Below the pieces are notes generated by a model. It searched no databases, was not told the origin of the DNA, and was given only the letters and a program-made list of their open reading frames with translations. Position numbers and translations under genes: made by a program. From the NCBI GenBank assembly GCA_902766575.1, contig CACXED010000220.1, positions 1 to 14,519 of the forward strand: 14,519 bases of DNA, given 5' to 3'. This stretch comes from an uncultured Ruminococcus sp. (GTDB lineage: Bacteria > Bacillota > Clostridia > Oscillospirales > CAG-272). Shown in pieces: positions 14,497 to 14,519 of this stretch (position 1 is its first letter; each line of letters begins with the position of its first letter).

Positions 14497-14519
14497 ATGG
14501 ACGAAAAGCTGAAATCCCA
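14497..14519 (+). CDS. Start of an unidentified gene (cut by window end)
   Basis: ATG at 14497 follows a GGAGG site by 8 bases and lies about 26 bases from the predicted transcription start. Only MDEKLKS is visible, so no family can be named. Confidence 0.7.

Overview
The window looks like chromosomal DNA of an anaerobic Gram-positive Clostridia member, most likely an Oscillospirales/Ruminococcaceae-type gut bacterium. This rests on purine-rich AGGAGG-type ribosome binding sites, consensus sigma-A promoters with 17-bp spacers, the Firmicutes rplU-prp-rpmA cassette with an L27 N-terminal extension, a Spo0A-type DNA-binding domain, a BlaI/BlaR1-type pair, and moderately GC-rich coding DNA beside AT-rich intergenic DNA. 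Most predicted genes belong to known families; no CRISPR array, tRNA, rRNA, transposase or phage gene was seen.

Left part (1-2960): the possible tail of an unidentified gene is followed by a lipoprotein solute-binding protein gene with a single in-frame amber codon. It converges on a minus-strand gene for a Spo0A-like regulator with a degenerate receiver domain, and a strong hairpin lies between them. An AT-rich gap of about 570 bases follows, with no recognisable gene; it holds the Spo0A-like promoter at one end and the promoter of the next gene at the other.

Middle part (2960-7260): a long-chain acyl-CoA synthetase/AMP-ligase has a tandem pair of 11-bp dyads just downstream of its promoter and a bidirectional terminator shared with a convergent AraC/GyrI-like regulator. 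That regulator seems compositionally different from its neighbours. Next is the rplU-prp-rpmA ribosomal operon on the minus strand, with a consensus promoter, a structured leader of about 100 nt that fits an L21 leader, and a terminator directly after rpmA.

Right part (7250-14519): a 991-residue cytoplasmic glycoside-hydrolase-like protein is divergently transcribed from an AraC regulator with a cupin-type sensor domain. Between them lie two consensus promoters and an 11-bp direct repeat that fits an AraC operator. A BlaI-family repressor and an 819-residue BlaR1-like M56 metalloprotease follow as an operon. The protease lacks recognisable penicillin-binding motifs and instead carries a long uncharacterised extracytoplasmic region. 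A terminator and a fresh promoter then lead into a gene cut off by the window end.

Functionally the window combines sugar uptake and breakdown (binding protein, glycoside hydrolase, AraC regulator), fatty-acid activation, ribosome assembly and envelope signal sensing. The most unusual elements are the amber-interrupted binding protein, the Spo0A-like protein with a degraded receiver, the tandem dyads at the acyl-CoA ligase, and the BlaR1-like protein with a non-PBP sensor and a possible internal start.
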